From: Inia geoffrensis
Taxonomy: Eukaryota; Chordata; Mammalia; Artiodactyla; Iniidae
Assembly (NCBI GenBank): GCA_036417435.1
Contig: CM070914.1
Span: 2,108,001 to 2,172,000, forward strand
DNA length: 64,000 nt
Direction: 5' to 3'
The position numbers and the translations under genes are program-made. Below the pieces are notes generated by a model that saw only the letters and a list, made by a program, of their open reading frames with translations, was not told where the DNA came from and made no database searches. Positions 46,982-60,805 of this stretch are shown here, piece after piece; position 1 is the first letter of the stretch; every line of letters begins with the position of its first letter.

Positions 46982-48357
46982 AACTGGGAGGAAAAATGAT
47001 GCACAACCGAGGGCCCTAGGAGTCCTCCAAAGGGTTCTTCCTTTAAAATAAATCCCAACAGCGATGAAGAACTCATGGAGACAGTTGCATGCCTCCCTTT
47101 TTACACGGCTACTCAGGGTCTAACGTGGAGACGTGTTCTCTCATTGTTTCACTTTAGTTCTAGAGACTGTCATGCTCACCACCACCAAGGCCTTGGAAGC
47201 AACTTCTTTGGACAGAGCCAATTCATATTTTTCCCCGAAGCATTCTTACAGGGCTGAGAGGCCTGTCAACAGCAGAGAATGTCAGGTAGTTTCTAGGCAG
47301 CGTGAATGGAGCCTTCAAATTGGGAAAACAAGTCTAGTTCCAGCAGGCCGCGATTTCCACGCGCACACTCATCATACGTCCCTCGGGTTTCTAACAAGTC
47401 CAAAGGGAGACAAGGTTACCCAGTGTTTCCTTCCCTGAATCAACTTGTCGAAGTAGGGTTTTGTGCATCATGCGAACTGCCTCAACCAAGCAACGCACTT
47501 GGTATGTGTGGGGCCGTCTGACTCTTCAAAAGTCTGCAGTGCCACGGGAAGAGCAGGCCTGAAATTGCAGTCAGAACGCACGCTGACTCTCTCCTGGCGC
47601 CAGGGTGAGTTCAGGCAGGAGGCCGTACATGGAATGCGAAGCCCAGGGTTTCTCTGAGTTCAGCTCAGACTAGGGTAATGGGTAAAATTTCGACGGCCTG
47701 AGGGACGTGCCAGAACGGTGTTCCTGAACCTCTGTGAGTGCTGGGGTCCTTAAGCTGCTCCAAAAGAGAGTGCAGTGCGTTTCCCTACACTCAGCATACA
47801 CAGAGTGGCTCCAAAGGGCTACGGGACTGGATGTTGCTCAACAGACACAGGTGGGCCTGGAAATACTTACTGTACCTGGCAATAACAGGATGCCCACATG
47901 AGCCTCCTAGGTGTCTGTAAAATCATACTGCCATTTAAGATATGCAGAGCAGAGGTCACATGCTCATGGAAAGTGCTGGACACCTCCATTCCTACACGCA
48001 AATCAAAGCCTCCAGGCATGTGTTCATACTGGGTGCGCATTAAGTGACGCAGCATGGTAAGATGCTGACTTTCTCCTGGAGCACACTGACTTCACGTACG
48101 AGGTCTTCTACGTATTCAAGGCAGAGTGTTTTCTCATGGGAGCTCACCCTCAGGGCCATGACAAAGACTTACTGGGGACATCGGACTCACCAGAAATGTG
48201 GTCCTGACGGTGCTCCAGGACTCTGGAAATGTAGCTCTCCTCCCGGGACATGCGGTGTGCATCCCGTCACTCTGCACGTACAGAGGCCCTCCGATGTACA
48301 GACCAGTGGGCCTACATGTGGCTCAGCCTTCCCACAGGGCTCTGGAGGTACTCAGTT
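46982..48357 (+). repeat. Satellite unit 35 (1376 bp)
   Basis: t at A, B1c, Cs, D+; E is TTG-A-C. Counterpart of unit 27. Differs by 'caccaccaagg' near 47185 and 'cacgcgcac' near 47359. Confidence 0.96.
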
Positions 48358-49743
48358 AACTTGGAGGAAAAATGATGCACAACCGAGGGCCCTAGGAGCC
48401 CTCCAAAGGGTCCTTCTTTTAAAATAAATCCCAAAAGCGATGAAGAACTCATGGAGACAGTTGCATACCTCCCTTTTTACACGGCTACTCAGGGTCTAAC
48501 GTGGAGACGTGTTCTCTCATTGTTTCACTTTAGTTCTAGAGACTGTCATGCTCACCACCACCGAGGCCATGGAAGCACCTTGTTTGGACAGAGCCAATCC
48601 ATATTTTTCCCCGAAGCATTCTTACAGGGTTGAGAGACCTGTCAACAGCAGAGAATGTCAGGTAGTTTCTAGGCAGCGTGAATGGAGCCTTCAAATTGAG
48701 AACACAAGTCTAGTTCCAGCAGGCCCCGATTTCCACGGGCACACTCATCCTACGTCCCTCGGGTTTCTAACAAGTCCAAAGGGAGACAAGGTTACCCAGT
48801 GTTTCCTTCCCTGAATCAACTTGTCGAAGTAGGGTTTTGTGCATCATGCGAACTGCCTCAACCAAGCAACGCACTTGGTATGTGTGGGGCCATCTGACTC
48901 TTCAAAAGTCTGCAGTGCCACGGGAAGAGCAGGCCTGAAATTGCAGTCAGAACGCACGCTGACTCTCTCCTGGCGCCAGGGTGAGTTCAGGCAGGAGGCC
49001 GTACATGGAATGCGAAGCCCAGGGTTTCTCTGAGTGCAGCTCAGACTAGGGTAATGGGTAAAATTTCGACGGCCTGAGGGACGTGCCAGAACGGTGTTCC
49101 TGAACCTCTGTGAGTGCTGGGGTACTTAAGCTGCTCCAAAACAGAGTGCAGTGCGTTTCCCTACACTCAGCATACACAGAGTGGCTCCAAAGGGCTACGG
49201 GACTGGATGTTGCTCAACAGACACAGGTGGGCCTGGGAGTACTTAGTGTACTGTACCTGGCAGTAACAGGATGCCCACATTAGCCTCCTAGGTGTCTGTA
49301 AAATCATACTGCCGTGTAAGATATGGAGAGCAGAGGTCACATGCTCATGGAAAGTGCTGGACACCTCCGTTCCTACAAGCAAATCAAAGCCTAACCTCCA
49401 GGCATGTGTTCATGCTGGGTGCGCATTAAGTGACGCAGCATGGTAAGATGCTGACTTTCTCCTGGAGCACAGTGACATCACGTACGAGGTCTTCTAAGTA
49501 TTCAAGGCAGAGTGTTTTCTCATGGCAGCTCACCCTCAGGGCCATGACAAAGACTTCCTGGGGACTTCGGACTCACCACAAATGTGGTCCAGACGGTGCT
49601 CCAGGACTCTGGAAATGTAGCAATCCTCCCGGGACATGCGGTGTGCAGCCCGTCACTCGGCACGTACAGAGGCCCTCCGATGTACAGACCAGTGGGCCTC
49701 CATGTGGTTCAGCCTTCCCACAGGGCTCTGGAGGTGCTCAGTG
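48358..49743 (+). repeat. Satellite unit 36 (1386 bp)
   Basis: t at A, B2, C0, D+; E is ATG-C-G. The first 380 bases match unit 28, ending the long-range duplication. The second half has 'gccgtgtaagat', a state shared with units 42-44. Confidence 0.96.
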
Positions 49744-51122
49744 AACTTGGAAGAAAAATGATGCACAACCGAGGGCCCTAGGAGCCCTCCAAAGGGTCCT
49801 TCTTTTAAAATAAATCCCAAAAGCGATGAAGAACTCATGGAGACAGTTGCATACCTCCCTTTTTACACGGCTACTCAGGGTCTAACGTGGAGACGTGTTC
49901 TCTCATTGTTTCACTTTAGTTCTAGAGACTGTCATGCTCACCACCACCGAGGCCATGGAAGCACCTTGTTTGGACAGAGCCAATCCATATTTTTCCCCGA
50001 AGCATTCTTACAGGGTTGAGAGACCTGTCAACAGCAGAGAATGTCAGGTATTTTCTAGGCAGCGTGAATGGAGCCTTCAAATTGAGAAAACAAGTCTAGT
50101 TCCAGCAGGCCCCGATTTCCACGGGCACACTCATCCTACGTCCCTCGGGTTTCTAACAAGTCCAAAGGGAGACAAGGTTACCCAGTGTTTCCTTCCCTGA
50201 ATCAACTTGTCGATGTAGGGTTTTGTGCATCATGCGAACTGCCTCAACCAAGCAACGCACTTGGTATGTGTGGGGCCGTCTGACTCTTCAAAAGTCTGCA
50301 GTGCCACGGGAAGAGCAGGCCTGAAATTGCAGTCAAAACGCACGCTGACTCTCTCCTGGCGCCAGGGTGAGTTCAGGCAGGAGGCCGTACATGGAATGCG
50401 AAGCCCAGGGTTTCTCTGAGTGCAGCTCAGACTAGGGTAATGGGTAAAATTTCGACGGCCTGAGGGACGTGCCAGAACGGTGTTCCTGAACCTCTGTGAG
50501 TGCTGGGGTACTTAAGCTGCTCCAAAACAGAGTGCAGTGCGTTTCCCTACACTCAGCATACACAGAGTGGCTCCAAAGGGCTACGGGACTGGATGTTGCT
50601 GAACAGACACAGGTGGGCCTGGAAATACTTACTGTACCTGGCAATAACAGGATGTCCACATGAGCCTCCTAGGTGTCTGTAAAATCATACTGCCATTTAA
50701 GATATGCAGAGCAGAGGTCACATGCTCATGGAAAGTGCTGGACACCTCCGTTCCTACAAGCAAATCAAAGCCTAACCACCAGGCATGTGTTTATGCTGGG
50801 TGCCCATTGTGACGCAGCATGGTAAGATGCTGACTTTCTCCTGGAACACACTGACTTCACGTACGAGGTCTTCTAAGTATTCAAGACAGAGTGTTTTCTC
50901 ATGGCAGCTCACCCTCAGGGCCATGATAAAGAGTTCCTGGGGACATCGGATTCACCAGAAATGTGGTCCTGACGGTGCTCCAGGACTCTGGAAATGTAGC
51001 TCTCCTCCCGGGACATGCGGGGTGCAGCCCGTCACTCGGCACGTACAGAGGCCCTCCGATGTATAAACCAGTGGGCCTCCATGTGGCTCAGCCTTCCCAC
51101 AGGGCTCTGGAGGTACTCAGTG
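49744..51122 (+). repeat. Satellite unit 37 (1379 bp)
   Basis: t at A, B1c, C0 (as 'cctaaccaccagg'), D-; E is ATG-C-G. Only unit combining B1c with D-. Private 'gtattttctagg', 'gtcgatgtagg' and 'gtgcccattg'. Confidence 0.96.
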
Positions 51123-52508
51123 AACTTGGAGGAAAAATGATGCACAACCGAGGGCCCTAGGAGTCCTCCAAAGGGTTCTTCCTTTAAAATAAATCCCAAC
51201 AGCGATGAAGAACTCATGGAGACAGTTGCATGCCTCCCTTTTTACACGGCTACTCAGGGTCTAACGTGGAGACGTGTTCTCTCATTGTTTCACTTTAGTT
51301 CTAGAGACTGTCATGCTCACCACCACCGAGGCCTTGGAAGCAACTTCTTTGGACAGAGCCAATTCATATTTTACCCCGAAGCATTCTTACAGGGCTGAGA
51401 GGCCTGTCAACAGCAGAGAATGTCAGGTAGTTTCTAGGCAGCGTGAATGGAGCCTTCAAATTGGGAAAACAAGTCTAGTTCCAGCAGGCCCCGATTTCCA
51501 CGCGCACACTCATCATACGTCCCTCGGGTTTCTAACAAGTCCAAAGGGAGACAAGGTTACCCAGTGTTTCCTTCCCTGAATCAACTTGTCGAAGTAGGGT
51601 TTTGTGCATCATGCGAACTGCCTCAACCAAGCAACGCACTTGGTATGTGTGGGGCCGTCTGACTCTTCAAAAGTCTGCAGTGCCACGGGAAGAGCAGGCC
51701 TGAAATTGCAGTCAGAACGCACGCTGACTCTCTCCTGGCGCCAGGGTGAGTTCAGGCAGGAGGCCGTACATGGAATGCGAAGCCCAGGGTTTCTCTGAGT
51801 TCAGCTCAGACTAGGGTAATGGGTAAAATTTCGACGGCCTGAGGGACGTGCCAGAACGGTGTTCCTGAACCTCTGTGAGTGCTGGGGTACTTAAGCTGCT
51901 CCAAAAGAGAGTGCAGTGCGTTTCCCTACACTCAGCATACACAGAGTGGCTCCAAAGGGCTACGGGACTGGATGTTGCTCAACAGACACAGGTGGGCCTA
52001 GGAGTACTTAGTGTACTGTACCCGGCAGTAACAGGATGCCCACATTAGCCTCCTAGGTGTCTGTAAAATCATACTGCCGTTTAAGATATGGAGAGCAGAG
52101 GTCACATGCTCATGGAAAGTGCTGGACACCTCCGTTCCTACAAGCAAATCAAAGTCTAACCTCCAGGCATGTGTTCATGCTGGGTGCGCATTAAGTGACG
52201 CACCATGGTAAGATGCTGACTTTCTCCTGGATCACAGTGACATCACGTACGAGGTCTTCTAAGTATTCAAGGCAGAGTGTTTTCTCATGGCAGCTCACCC
52301 TCAGGGCCATGACAAAGACTTCCTGGGGACTTCGGACTCACCACAAATGTGGTCCTGACGGTGCTCCAGGACTCTGGAAATGTAGCAATCCTCCCGGGAC
52401 ATGCGGTGTGCAGCCCGTCACTCGGCACGTACAGAGGCCCTCCGATGTACAGACCAGTGGGCCTCCATGTGGTTCAGCCTTCCCACAGGGCTCTGGAGGT
52501 GCTCAGTG
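51123..52508 (+). repeat. Satellite unit 38 (1386 bp)
   Basis: t at A, B2 (followed by 'ccgg'), C0, D+; E is TTG-A-C. Shares 'gagttcagctc' and 'ccaaaagagag' with units 27 and 35, and 'ggatcacagtgacatc' with unit 22. Confidence 0.96.
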
Positions 52509-53887
52509 AACTTGGAAGAAAAATGATGCACAACCGAGGGCCCTAGGAGCCCTCCAAAGGGTCCTTCTTTTAAAATAAATCCCAACAGCGATGAAGAACT
52601 CATGGAGACAGTTGCATGCCTCCCTTTTTACACGGCTACTCAGGGTCTAACGTGGAGACGTTTTCTCTCATTGTTTCACTTTAGTTCTAGAGACTGTCAT
52701 GCTCACCACCACCGAGGCCATGGAAGCACCTTGTTTGGACAGAGCCAATTCATATTTTTCCCCGAAGCATTCTTACAGGGTTGAGAGGCCTGTCAACAGC
52801 AGAGAATGTCAGGTAGTTTCTAGGCAGCATGAATGGAGCCTTCAAATTGAGAAAACAAGTCTAGTTCCAGCAGGCCCCGATTTCCACGGGCACACTCATC
52901 CTACGTCCCTCGGGTTTCTACCAAGTCCAAAGGGAGACAAGGTTACCCAGTGTTTCCTTCCCTGAATCAACTTGTCGAAGTAGGGTTTTGTGCATCATGC
53001 GAACTGCCTCAACCAAGCAACACACTTGGTATATGTGGGGCCGTCTAACTCTTCAAAAGTCTGCAGTGCCACGGGAAGAGCAGGCCTGAAATTGCAGTCA
53101 GAACGCACGCTGACTCTCTCCTGGCGCCAGGGTGAGTTCAGACAGGAGGTCGTACATGGAATGCGAAGCCCAGGGTTTCTCTGAGTGCAGCTCACACTAG
53201 GGTAATGGGTAAAATTTCGACGGCCTGAGGGACGTGCCAGAACGGTGTTCCTGAACCTCTGTGAGTGCTGGGGTACTTAAGCTGCTCCAAAACAGAGTGC
53301 AGTGCGTTTCCCTACACTCAGCATACACAGAGTGGCTCCAAAGGGCTACGGGACAGGATGTTGCTCAACAGACACAGGTGGGCCTGGGAGTACCTAGTGT
53401 ACCTGGCAGTAACAGGATGCCCACATGAGCCTCCTAGGTGTCTGTAAAATCATACTGCCATTTAAGATATGCAGAGCAGAGGTCACATACTCATGGAAAG
53501 TGCTGGACACCTCCGTTCCTACAAGCAAATCAAAGCCTAACCTCCAGGCATGTGTTTATGCTGGGTGCGCATTGTGACGCAGCATGGTAAGATGCTGACT
53601 TTCTCCTGGAGCACACTGACTTCACGTACGAGGTCTTCTAAGTATTCAAGACAGAGTGTTTTCTCATGGCAGCTCACCCTCAGGGCCATGACAAAGAGTT
53701 CCTGGGGACATCGGATTCACCAGAAATGTGGTCCTGACGGTGCTCCAGGACTCTGGAAATGTAGCTCTCCTCCCGGGACATGCGGTGTGCAGCCCGTCAC
53801 TCGGCACGTACAGAGGCCCTCCGATGTACAGACCAGTGGGCCTCCATGTGGTTCAGCCTTCCCACAGGGCTCTGGAGGTACTCAGTG
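52509..53887 (+). repeat. Satellite unit 39 (1379 bp)
   Basis: t at A, B1a, C0, D-; E is ATG-C-G. Private 'gagacgttttctc' near 52660. The second half resembles units 18 and 20, about 29 kb to the left ('gtacctagtg'). Confidence 0.96.
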
Positions 53888-55272
53888 AACTTGGAAGAAA
53901 AATGATGCACAACCGAGGGCCCAGGAGTCCTCCAAAGCGTACTTCCTTTAAAATAAATCCCAACAGCGATGAAGAACTCATGGAGACAGTTGCATGCCTC
54001 CCTTTTTACACGGCTACTCAGGGTCTAACGTGGAGACGTGTTCTCTCATTGTTTCACTTTAGTTCTAGAGACTGTCATGCTCACCACCACCGAGGCCTTG
54101 GAAGCAACTTCTTTGGACAGAGCCAATTCATATTTTTCCCCGAAGCATTCTTACAGGGCTGAGAGGCCTGTCAACAGCAGAGAATGTCAGGTAGTTTCTA
54201 GGCAGCGTGAATGGAGCCTTCAAATTGGGAAGACAAGTCTAGTTCCAGCAGGCCCCGATTTCCACGCGCACACACATCATACGTCCCTCGGGTTTCTAAG
54301 AAGTCCAAAGGGAGACAAGGTTACCCAGTGTTTCCTTCCCTGAATCAACTTGTCGAAGTAGGGTTTTGTGCATCATGCGAACTGCCTCAACCAAGCAACG
54401 CACTTGGTATGTGTGGGGCCGTCTGACTCTTCAAAAGTCTGCAGTGCCACGGGAAGAGCAGGCCTGAAATTGCAGTCAGAACGCACGCTGACTCTCTCCT
54501 GGCGCCAGGGTGAGTTCAGGCAGGAGGCCGTACATGGAATGCGATGCCCAGGGTTTCTCTGAGTGCAGCTCAGACTAGGGTAATGGGTAAAATTTCGACG
54601 GCCTGAGGGACGTGCCAGAACGGTGTTCCTGAACCTCTGTGAGTGCTGGGGTACTTAAGCTGCTCCAAAACAGAGTGCAGTGCGTTTCCCTACACTCAGC
54701 ATACACAGAGTGGCTCCAAAGGGCTACGGGACTGGATGTTGCTCAACATACACAGGTGGGCCTGGGAGTCCTTAGTGTACTGTACCTGGCAGTAACAGGA
54801 TGCCCACATTAGCCTCCTAGGTGTCTGTAAAATCATGCTGCCGTTTAAGATATGGAGAGCAGAGGTCACATGCTCATGGAAAGTGCTGGACACCTCCGTT
54901 CCTACAAGCAAATCAAAGCCTAACCTCCAGGCATGTGTTCATGCTGGGTGCGCATTAAGTGACGCAGCATGGTAAGATGCTGACTTTCTCCTGGAGCACA
55001 GTGACATCACGTACGAGGTCTTCTAAGTATTCAAGGCAGAGTGTTTTCTCATGGCAGCTCACCCTCAGGGCCATGACAAAGACTTCCTGGGGACTTCGGA
55101 CTCACCACAAATGTGGTCCTGACGGTGCTCCAGGACTCTGGAAATGTAGCAATCCTCCCGGGACATGCGGTGTGCAGCCCGTCACTCGGCACGTACAGAG
55201 GCCCTCCGATGTACAGACCAGTGGGCCTCCATGTGGCTCAGCCTTCCCACAGGGCTCTGGAGGTACTCAGTG
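53888..55272 (+). repeat. Satellite unit 40 (1385 bp)
   Basis: No t at A, B2, C0, D+; E is TTG-A-C. Shares 'ccaaagcgtacttcc' with unit 42. Private 'gggaagacaagtc', 'cacacacatc' and 'aaatcatgctgcc'. Confidence 0.96.
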
Positions 55273-56648
55273 AACTTGGAGCAAAAACGATGCACAACCG
55301 AGGGCCCTAGGAGTCCTCCAAAGGGTACTTCCTTTAAAATAAATCCCTACAGCCAAGAAGAACTCATGGAGACAGTTGCATGCCTCCCTTTTTCCATGGC
55401 TACTCAGGGTCTAACGTGGAGACGTGTTCTCTCATTGTTTCACTTTAGTTCTAGAGACTGTCATGCTCACCACCACCGAGGCCATGGAAGCAACTTGTTT
55501 GGACAGAGCCAATTCATATTTTTCCCCGAAGCATTCTTACAGGGTTGAGAGGCCTGTCAACAGCAGAGAATATCAGGTAGTTTCTAGGCAGCATGAATGG
55601 AGCCTTCAAATTGAGAAAACAAGTCTAGTTCCAGCAGGCCCCGATTTCCACGGGCACACTCATCCTACGTCCCTCGGGTTTCTAACAAGTCCAAAGGGAG
55701 ACAAGGTTACCCAGTGTTTCCATCCCTGAATCAACTTGTCGAAGTAGCGTTTTGTGCATCATGCGAACTGCCTCAACCAAGCAACGCACTTGTTATGTGT
55801 GGGGCCGTCTGACTCTTCAAAAGTCTGCAGTGCCACGGGAAGAGCTGGCCTGAAATTGCAGTCAGAACGCACGCTGACTCTCTCCTGGCGCCAGGGTGAG
55901 TTCAGGCAGGAGGTCGTACATGGAATGCGAAGCCCAGGGTTTCTCTGAGTGCAGCTCAGACTAGGGTAATGGGTAAAATTTCGATGGCCTGCGGGACGTG
56001 CCAGAACGGTGTACCTGAAACTCTGTGAGTGCTGAGGTACTTAAGCTGCTCCAAAACAGAGTGCAGTGCGTTTCCCTACACTCAGCATACACAGAGTGGC
56101 TCCAAAGGGCTACGGGACTGGATGTTGCTCAACAGACACAGGTGGGCCTGGAAATACTTACTGTACCTGGCAATAACAGGATGCCCACATGAGGCTCCTA
56201 GGTGTCTGTAAAATCATACTGCCATTTAAGATATGCAGAGCAGAGGTCACATGCTCATGGAAAGTGCTGGACACCTCCATTCCTACACGCAAATCAAAGC
56301 CTCCAGGCATGTGTTCATACTGGGTGCGCATTAAGTGACGCAGCATGGTAAGATGCTGACTTTCTCCTGGAGCACACTGACTTCACGTACGAGGTCTTCT
56401 ACGTATTCAAGGCAGAGTGTTTTCTCATGGCAGCTCACCCTCAGGGCCATGACAAAGACTTCCTGGGGACTTCGGACTCACCACAAATGTGGTCCTGACG
56501 GTGCTCCAGGACTCTGGAAATGTAGCTCTCCTCCCGGGACATGCGGTGTGCAGCCCGTCACTCGGCACGTACAGAGGCCCTCCGATGTACAGACCAGTGG
56601 GCCTCCATGTGGTTCAGCCTTCCCACAGGGCTCTGGAGGTACTCAGTG
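55273..56648 (+). repeat. Satellite unit 41 (1376 bp)
   Basis: t at A, B1c, Cs, D+; E is ATG-A-G. About six private changes between 55747 and 56195 ('gaagtagcg', 'cctgcggg', 'gtacctgaaactc', 'gctgaggtac', 'gaggctcc'). Rightmost unit of the 1376-base class. Confidence 0.96.
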
Positions 56649-58033
56649 AACTTGGAAGAAAAATGATGCACAACCGAGGGCCCAGGAGTCCTCCAAAGCG
56701 TACTTCCTTTAAAATAAATCCCAACAGCGATGAAGAACTCATGGAGACAGTTGCATGCCTCCCTTTTTACACGGCTACTCAGGGTCTAACGTGGAGACGT
56801 GTTCTCTCATTGTTTCACTTTAGTTCTAGAGACTGTCATGCTCACCACCACCGAGGCCAAGGAAGCAACTTGTTTGGACAGAGCTAATTCATATTTTTCC
56901 CCGAAGCATTCTTACAGGGTTGAGAGGCCTGTCAACAGCAGAGAATGTCAGGTAGTTTCTAGGCAGCGTGAATGGAGCCTTCAAATTGGGAAAACAAGTC
57001 TAGTTCCAGCAGGCCCCGATTTCCACGCGCACACTCATCCTACGTCCCTCGGGTTTCTAACAAGTCCAAAGGGAGACAAGGTTACCCAGTGTTTCCTTCC
57101 CTGAATCAACTTGTCGAAGTAGGGTTTTGTGCATCATGCGAACTGCCTCAACCAAGCAACACACTTGGTATATGTGGGGCCGTCTAACTCTTCAAAAGTC
57201 TGCAGTGCCACGGGAAGAGCAGGCCAGAAATTGCAGTCAGAACGCACGCTGACTCTCTCCTGGCGCCAGGGTGAGTTCAGGCAGGAGGTCGTACATGGAA
57301 TGCGAAGCCCAGGGTTTCTCTGAGTGCAGCTCAGACTAGGGTAATGGGTAAAATTTCGACGGCCTGAGGGACGTGCCAGAACGGTGTTCCTGAACCTCTG
57401 TGAGTGCTGGGGTACTTAAGCTGCTCCAAAACAGAGTGCAGTGCGTTTCCCTACACTCAGCATACACAGAGTGGCTCCAAAGGGCTACGGGACTGGATGT
57501 TGCTCAACAGACACAGGTGGGCCTGAGAGTACTTAGTGTACTGTACCTGGCAGTAACAGGATGCCCACATTAGCCTCCTAGGTGTCTGTAAAATCATAAT
57601 GCCGTGTAAGATATGGAGAGCAGAGGTCACATGCTCATGGAAAGTGCTGGACACCTCGGTTCCTACAAGCAAATCAAAGCCTAACCTCCAGGCATGTGTT
57701 CATGCTGGGTGCGCATTAAGTGACGCAGCATGGTAAGATGCTGACTTTCTCCTGGAGCACAGTGACTTCACGTACGAGGTCTTCTAAGTATTCAAGGCAG
57801 AGTGTTTTCTCATGGCAGCTCACCCTCAGGGCCATGACAAAGACTTCCTGGGGACTTCGGACTCACCACAAATGTGGTCCTGACGGTGATCCAGGACTCT
57901 GGAAATGTAGCAATCCTCCCGGGACATGCGGTGTGCAGCCCGTCACTCGGCACGTACAGAGGCCCTCCGATGTACAGACCAGTGGGCCTCCATGTGGTTC
58001 AGCCTTCCCACAGGGCTCTGGAGGTGCTCAGTG
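56649..58033 (+). repeat. Satellite unit 42 (1385 bp)
   Basis: No t at A, B2, C0, D+; E is AAG-A-G. The first half is of the unit 18/20 type. The second half begins the 'gccgtgtaagat' run that continues in units 43 and 44. Confidence 0.96.
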
Positions 58034-59419
58034 AACTTGGAAGAAAAATGATGCACAACCGAGGGCCCTAGGAGCCCTCCAAAGGGTCCTTCTTTTAAAA
58101 TAAATCCCAAAAGCGATGAAGAACTCATGGAGACCGTTGCATACCTCCCTTTTTACACGGCTACTCAGGGTCTAACGTGGAGACGTGTTCTCTCATTGTT
58201 TCACTTTAGTTCTAGAGACTGTCATGCTCACCACCACCGAGGCCATGGAAGCACCTTGTTTGGACAGAGCCAATTCATATTTTTCCCCGAAGCATTCTTA
58301 TAGGGTTGAGAGGCCTGTCAACAGCAGAGAATGTCAGGTAGTTTCTAGGCAGCATGAATGGAGCCTTCAAATTGAGAAAACAAGTCTAGTTCCAGCAGGC
58401 CCCGATTTCCACGGGCACACTCATCCTACGTCCCTCGGCTTTCTAACAAGTCCAAAGGGAGACAAGGTTACCCAGTGTTTCCTTCCCTGAATCAACTTGT
58501 CGAAGTAGGGTTTTGTGCATCATGCGAACTGCCCCAACCAAGCAACGCACTTGGTATGTGTGGGGCCGTCTGACTCTTCAAAAGTCTGCAGTGCCACGGG
58601 AAGAGCAGGCCTGAAATTGCAGTCAGAACGCACGCTGACTCTCTCCTGGCGCCAGGGTGAGTTCAGGCAGGAGGCCGTACATGGAATGCGAAGCCCAGGG
58701 TTTCTCTGAGTGCAGCTCAGACTAGGGTAATGGGTAAAATTTCGACGGCCTGAGGGACGTGCCAGAACGGTGTTCCTGAACCTCTGTGATTGCTGGGGTA
58801 CTTAAGCTGCTCCAAAACAGAGTGCAGTGCGTTTCCCTACACTCAGCATACACAGAGTGGCTCCAAAGGGCTACGGGACTGGATGTTGCTCAACAGACAC
58901 AGGTGGGCCTGGGAGTACTTAGTGTACTGTACCTGGCAGTAACAGGATGCCCACATTAGCCTCCTAGGTGTCTGTAAAATCATACTGCCGTGTAAGATAT
59001 GGAGAGCAGAGGTCACATGCTCATGGAAAGTGCTGGACACCTCCGTTCCTACAAGCAAATCAAAGCCTAACCTCCAGGCATGTGTTCATGCTGGGTGCGC
59101 ATTAAGTGACGCAGCATGGTAAGATGCTGACTTTCTCCTGGAGCACAGTGACATCACGTACGAGGTCTTCTAAGTATTCAAGGCAGAGTGTTTTCTCATG
59201 GCAGCTCACCCTCAGGGCCATGACAAAGACTTCCTGGGGACTTCGGACTCACCACAAATGTGGTCCTGACGGTGCTCCAGGACTCTGGAAATGTAGCAAT
59301 CCTCCCGGGACATGCGGTGTGCAGCCCGTCACTCGGCACGTACAGAGGCCCTCCGATGTACAGACCAGTGGGCCTCCATGTGGTTCAGCCTTCCCACAGG
59401 GCTCTGGAGGTGCTCAGTG
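58034..59419 (+). repeat. Satellite unit 43 (1386 bp)
   Basis: t at A, B2, C0, D+; E is ATG-C-G. First full member of the 1386-base run. Private 'gagaccgttgc', 'cttatagggttg', 'cctcggctttc' and 'gtgattgctgg'. Confidence 0.96.
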
Positions 59420-60805
59420 AACTTGGAAGAAAAATGATGCACAACCGAGGGCCCTAGGAGCCCTCCAAAGGGTCCTTCTTTTAAAATAAATCCCAAAAGC
59501 GATGAAGAACTCATGGAGACAGTTGCATACCTCCCTTTTTACACGGCTACTCAGGGTCTAACGTGGAGACGTGTTCTCTCATTGTTTCACTTTAGTTCTA
59601 GAGACTGTCATGCTCACCACCACCGAGGCCATGGAAGCACCTTGTTTGGACAGAGCCAATTCATATTTTTCCCCGAAGCATTCTTACAGGGCTGAGAGGC
59701 CTGTCAACAGCAGAGAATGTCAGGTAGTTTCTAGGCAGCATGAATGGAGCCTTCAAATTGGGAAAACAAGTCTAGTTCCAGCAGGCCCCGATTTCCACGC
59801 GCACACTCATCATACGTCCCTCGGGTTTCTAACAAGTCCAAAGGGAGACAAGGTTACCCAGTGTTTCCTTCCCTGAATCAACTTGTCGAAGTAGGGTTTT
59901 GTGCATCATGCGAACTGCCTCAACCAAGCAACGCACTTGGTATGTGTGGGGCCGTCTGACTCTTCAAAAGTCTGCAGTGCCACGGGAAGAGCAGGCCTGA
60001 AATTGCAGTCAGAACGCACGCTGACTCTCTCCTGGCGCCAGGGTGAGTTCAGGCAGGAGGCCGTACATGGAATGCGAAGCCCAGGGTTTCTCTGAGTGCA
60101 GCTCAGACTAGGGTAATGGGTAAAATTTCGACGGCCTGAGGGACGTGCCAGAACGGTGTTCCTGAACCTCTGTGAGTGCTGGGGTACTTAAGCTGCTCCA
60201 AAACAGAGTGCAGTGCGTTTCCCTACACTCAGCATACACAGAGTGGCTCCAAAGGGCTACGGGACTGGATGTTGCTCAACAGACACAGGTGGGCCTGGGA
60301 GTACTTAGTGTACTGTACCTGGCAGTAACAGGATGCCCACATTAGCCTCCTAGGTGTCTGTAAAATCATACTGCCGTGTAAGATATGGAGAGCAGAGGTC
60401 ACATGCTCATGGAAAGTGCTGGACACCTCCGTTCCTACAAGCAAATCAAAGCCTAACCTCCAGGCATGTGTTCATGCTGGGTGCGCATTAAGTGACGCAG
60501 CATGGTAAGATGCTGACTTTCTCCTGGAGCACAGTGACATCACGTACGAGGTCTTCTAAGTATTCAAGGCAGAGTGTTTTCTCATGGCAGCTCACCCTCA
60601 GGGCCATGACAAAGACTTCCTGGGGACTTCGGACTCACCACAAATGTGGTCCTGACGGTGCTCCAGGACTCTGGAAATGTAGCAATCCTCCCGGGACATG
60701 CGGTGTGCAGCCCGTCACTCGGCACGTACAGAGGCCCTCCGATGTACAGACCAGTGGGCCTCCATGTGGTTCAGCCTTCCCACAGGGCTCTGGAGGTGCT
60801 CAGTG
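59420..60805 (+). repeat. Satellite unit 44 (1386 bp)
   Basis: t at A, B2, C0, D+; E is ATG-C-G. Like unit 43, except for a patch at about 59690-59960 ('cagggctgag', 'attgggaaaac', 'cacgcgcac') typical of the TTG-A-C units such as 38 and 40. Confidence 0.96.

Larger units (their letters stand above)
45147..48737 (+). repeat. Long-range duplicated block, copy 2
   Basis: Partner of 34091-37681. I noted about six differences over 3.59 kb, so identity is about 99.8% by eye, well above that of the units lying between the copies. Confidence 0.9.
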
